Shown: piece by piece, positions 9,159 to 9,822 of the stretch
Position numbering within the stretch: position 1 is the first letter of the stretch
Layout of the letters: the number at the start of each line of letters is the position of its first letter
Assembly (NCBI GenBank): GCA_023388435.1
Contig: JAEWGG010000036.1
Span: 1 to 9,822, forward strand
From: Bacillota bacterium
Lineage (GTDB): Bacteria; Bacillota; Clostridia; Saccharofermentanales; Fastidiosipilaceae
Length of the DNA: 9,822 nt
Direction: 5' to 3'
Translations under genes and position numbers: made by a program
Notes under the pieces: model-generated
Told to the model about the DNA's origin: nothing
Database searches by the model: none
The model's input: the letters and a program-made list of their open reading frames with translations, nothing else

Positions 9159-9213
9159 AAAGCCCCCGCTCGTAGCTGCTGTAGCCTAACGAGCGGGGGC
9201 TTTGTCTCTGTTT
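9159..9213 (+). terminator. Strong hairpin terminator between convergent genes
   Basis: A perfect 15-base-pair inverted repeat pairs 9159-9173 (AAAGCCCCCGCTCGT) with 9189-9203, with a 15-base loop. On the plus strand it is followed by TTTGTCTCTGTTT, where 9 of 13 bases from 9201 are T, so it should end the kinase transcript. On the minus strand the stem is followed by only three T residues. It is therefore probably bidirectional but weaker for the sugar kinase gene. Confidence 0.85.
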
Positions 9214-9228
9214 CAGATTCCAGTGTAT

Positions 9229-9822
9229 TTAGCGCTGGACGCGGGCGCTGCCACCGGAGGCCAGCTTCTCCACTTCCTTCAGACGGGCCATGCTGGTGTC
9301 CCCGGGGGTGGTCATGGCCAGGGCGCCATGGGCGACGCCATAGTTCAGAGCCGTCTGGGGGTCCTTGCCCTCCAGTAGACCGTAGATGAAGCCGGAGGCG
9401 AAGCTGTCGCCGCCGCCCACTCGGTCGTAGATCTCGAGGTGGGGGAAGGAGATGGACTCGTAGACGCTGCCATCGTACCAGCAAATGGCGCTCCAGTCGT
9501 TGTCCGTGGCGCTGTGCACGTCACGCAGGGTGGTCGCGATGGCCTTGAAATTCGGATAGACCTTACTCACCTTATCCTGCATTTTCTTGTAGGCATCGAT
9601 GTTCAGGTTGCTCAGATCGGAATCAATCTCAATTCCCAGGCAGGCGCTGAAGTCCTCTTCATTGCCGAGCATGACGTCGACATAGGGGGCGATGGCCTTG
9701 TTCACTTCCTGGGCGTGGGCGTGACCGCCGTTGGCCTTCCAGAGACTGGGACGGTAGTTCAAGTCATAGCTGACCATGAGACCGTGTTCCTTGGCCTTCT
9801 TGATGGCGGCGAGGGCCGTCTC
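9229..9822 (-). CDS. kdgK: PfkB-family sugar kinase, probably 2-keto-3-deoxygluconate kinase (partial)
   Basis: The right edge cuts this gene. 198 C-terminal residues are present, ending at a TAA read on the minus strand at 9231-9229. The frame continues open to the last base, so the ATG at 9777 is internal and not the start. Visible motifs: SYDLNYRPSLW, typical of KDG kinases; a GNEEDF segment; and the PfkB ATP-site/catalytic signature DRVGGGDSFASGF, in which the Asp of GGGD is the expected catalytic base. The end, TTPGDTSMARLKEVEKLASGGSARVQR-like in layout, is characteristic of the Bacillota KDG kinase group. The enzyme would phosphorylate 2-keto-3-deoxygluconate to KDPG in hexuronate breakdown. 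Another PfkB sugar kinase such as a fructokinase is possible, since the N-terminal substrate-binding half is missing. It converges on the kinase gene and shares its terminator. Confidence 0.85.
   Translation of the reverse strand, partial: ETALAAIKKAKEHGLMVSYDLNYRPSLWKANGGHAHAQEVNKAIAPYVDVMLGNEEDFSACLGIEIDSDLSNLNIDAYKKMQDKVSKVYPNFKAIATTLRDVHSATDNDWSAICWYDGSVYESISFPHLEIYDRVGGGDSFASGFIYGLLEGKDPQTALNYGVAHGALAMTTPGDTSMARLKEVEKLASGGSARVQR

Noticed and set aside
9777..9822. ATG at 9777 as the start of the sugar kinase
   Set aside because: The frame stays open to the window edge, encoding residues that continue the family sequence, and starting here would remove the N-terminal half of the fold. The gene is simply cut by the window.

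Overview
The window looks like an ordinary chromosomal stretch of a GC-rich member of the Bacillota (Clostridia-like). The basis is MutS2, a Clostridia-style KDG kinase, strong AGGAGG-type Shine-Dalgarno sites, and a small two-component/ABC module of a kind common in that phylum. The assignment comes from protein style, not from a marker gene. No rRNA, tRNA, CRISPR array, insertion sequence or phage gene was seen. All gaps between genes are shorter than about 110 bases.

Layout: seven plus-strand genes run one after another, and a convergent eighth is cut by the right edge. (1) About 100 bases of leader, perhaps holding the tail of an upstream gene. (2) mutS2 (103-2556), a ribosome-rescue/MutS-family ATPase with a C-terminal Smr domain. 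(3) A 100-residue two-helix membrane protein of unknown function (2600-2902), behind a perfect extended -10 promoter element. (4) valS (2966-5617). (5) A four-gene module (5672-9136): OmpR-type response regulator, ABC ATPase, six-helix permease and a short two-helix histidine kinase, with tight or overlapping junctions. (6) A strong hairpin terminator (9159-9203) between the convergent gene ends. (7) The C-terminal 198 residues of a PfkB-family sugar kinase, most like 2-keto-3-deoxygluconate kinase, on the minus strand.

How they fit together: mutS2 and valS are translation-related housekeeping genes. The module after valS resembles envelope-stress or antimicrobial-peptide detoxification modules. 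The kinase has almost no extracellular part, so the co-encoded transporter may supply or modulate the signal. The module has no convincing promoter of its own in the 54-base gap after valS, so read-through from valS is possible.

The most notable departures from family norms are three. The Smr domain of MutS2 has lost the LDLR motif. The ABC ATPase keeps Walker A, Walker B and the catalytic Glu but has degenerate signature, D-loop and H-loop positions. The kinase lacks the DxGxG G1 box. I found no clear evidence of a wholly new system. The module at 5672-9136 is the best candidate for a second look.
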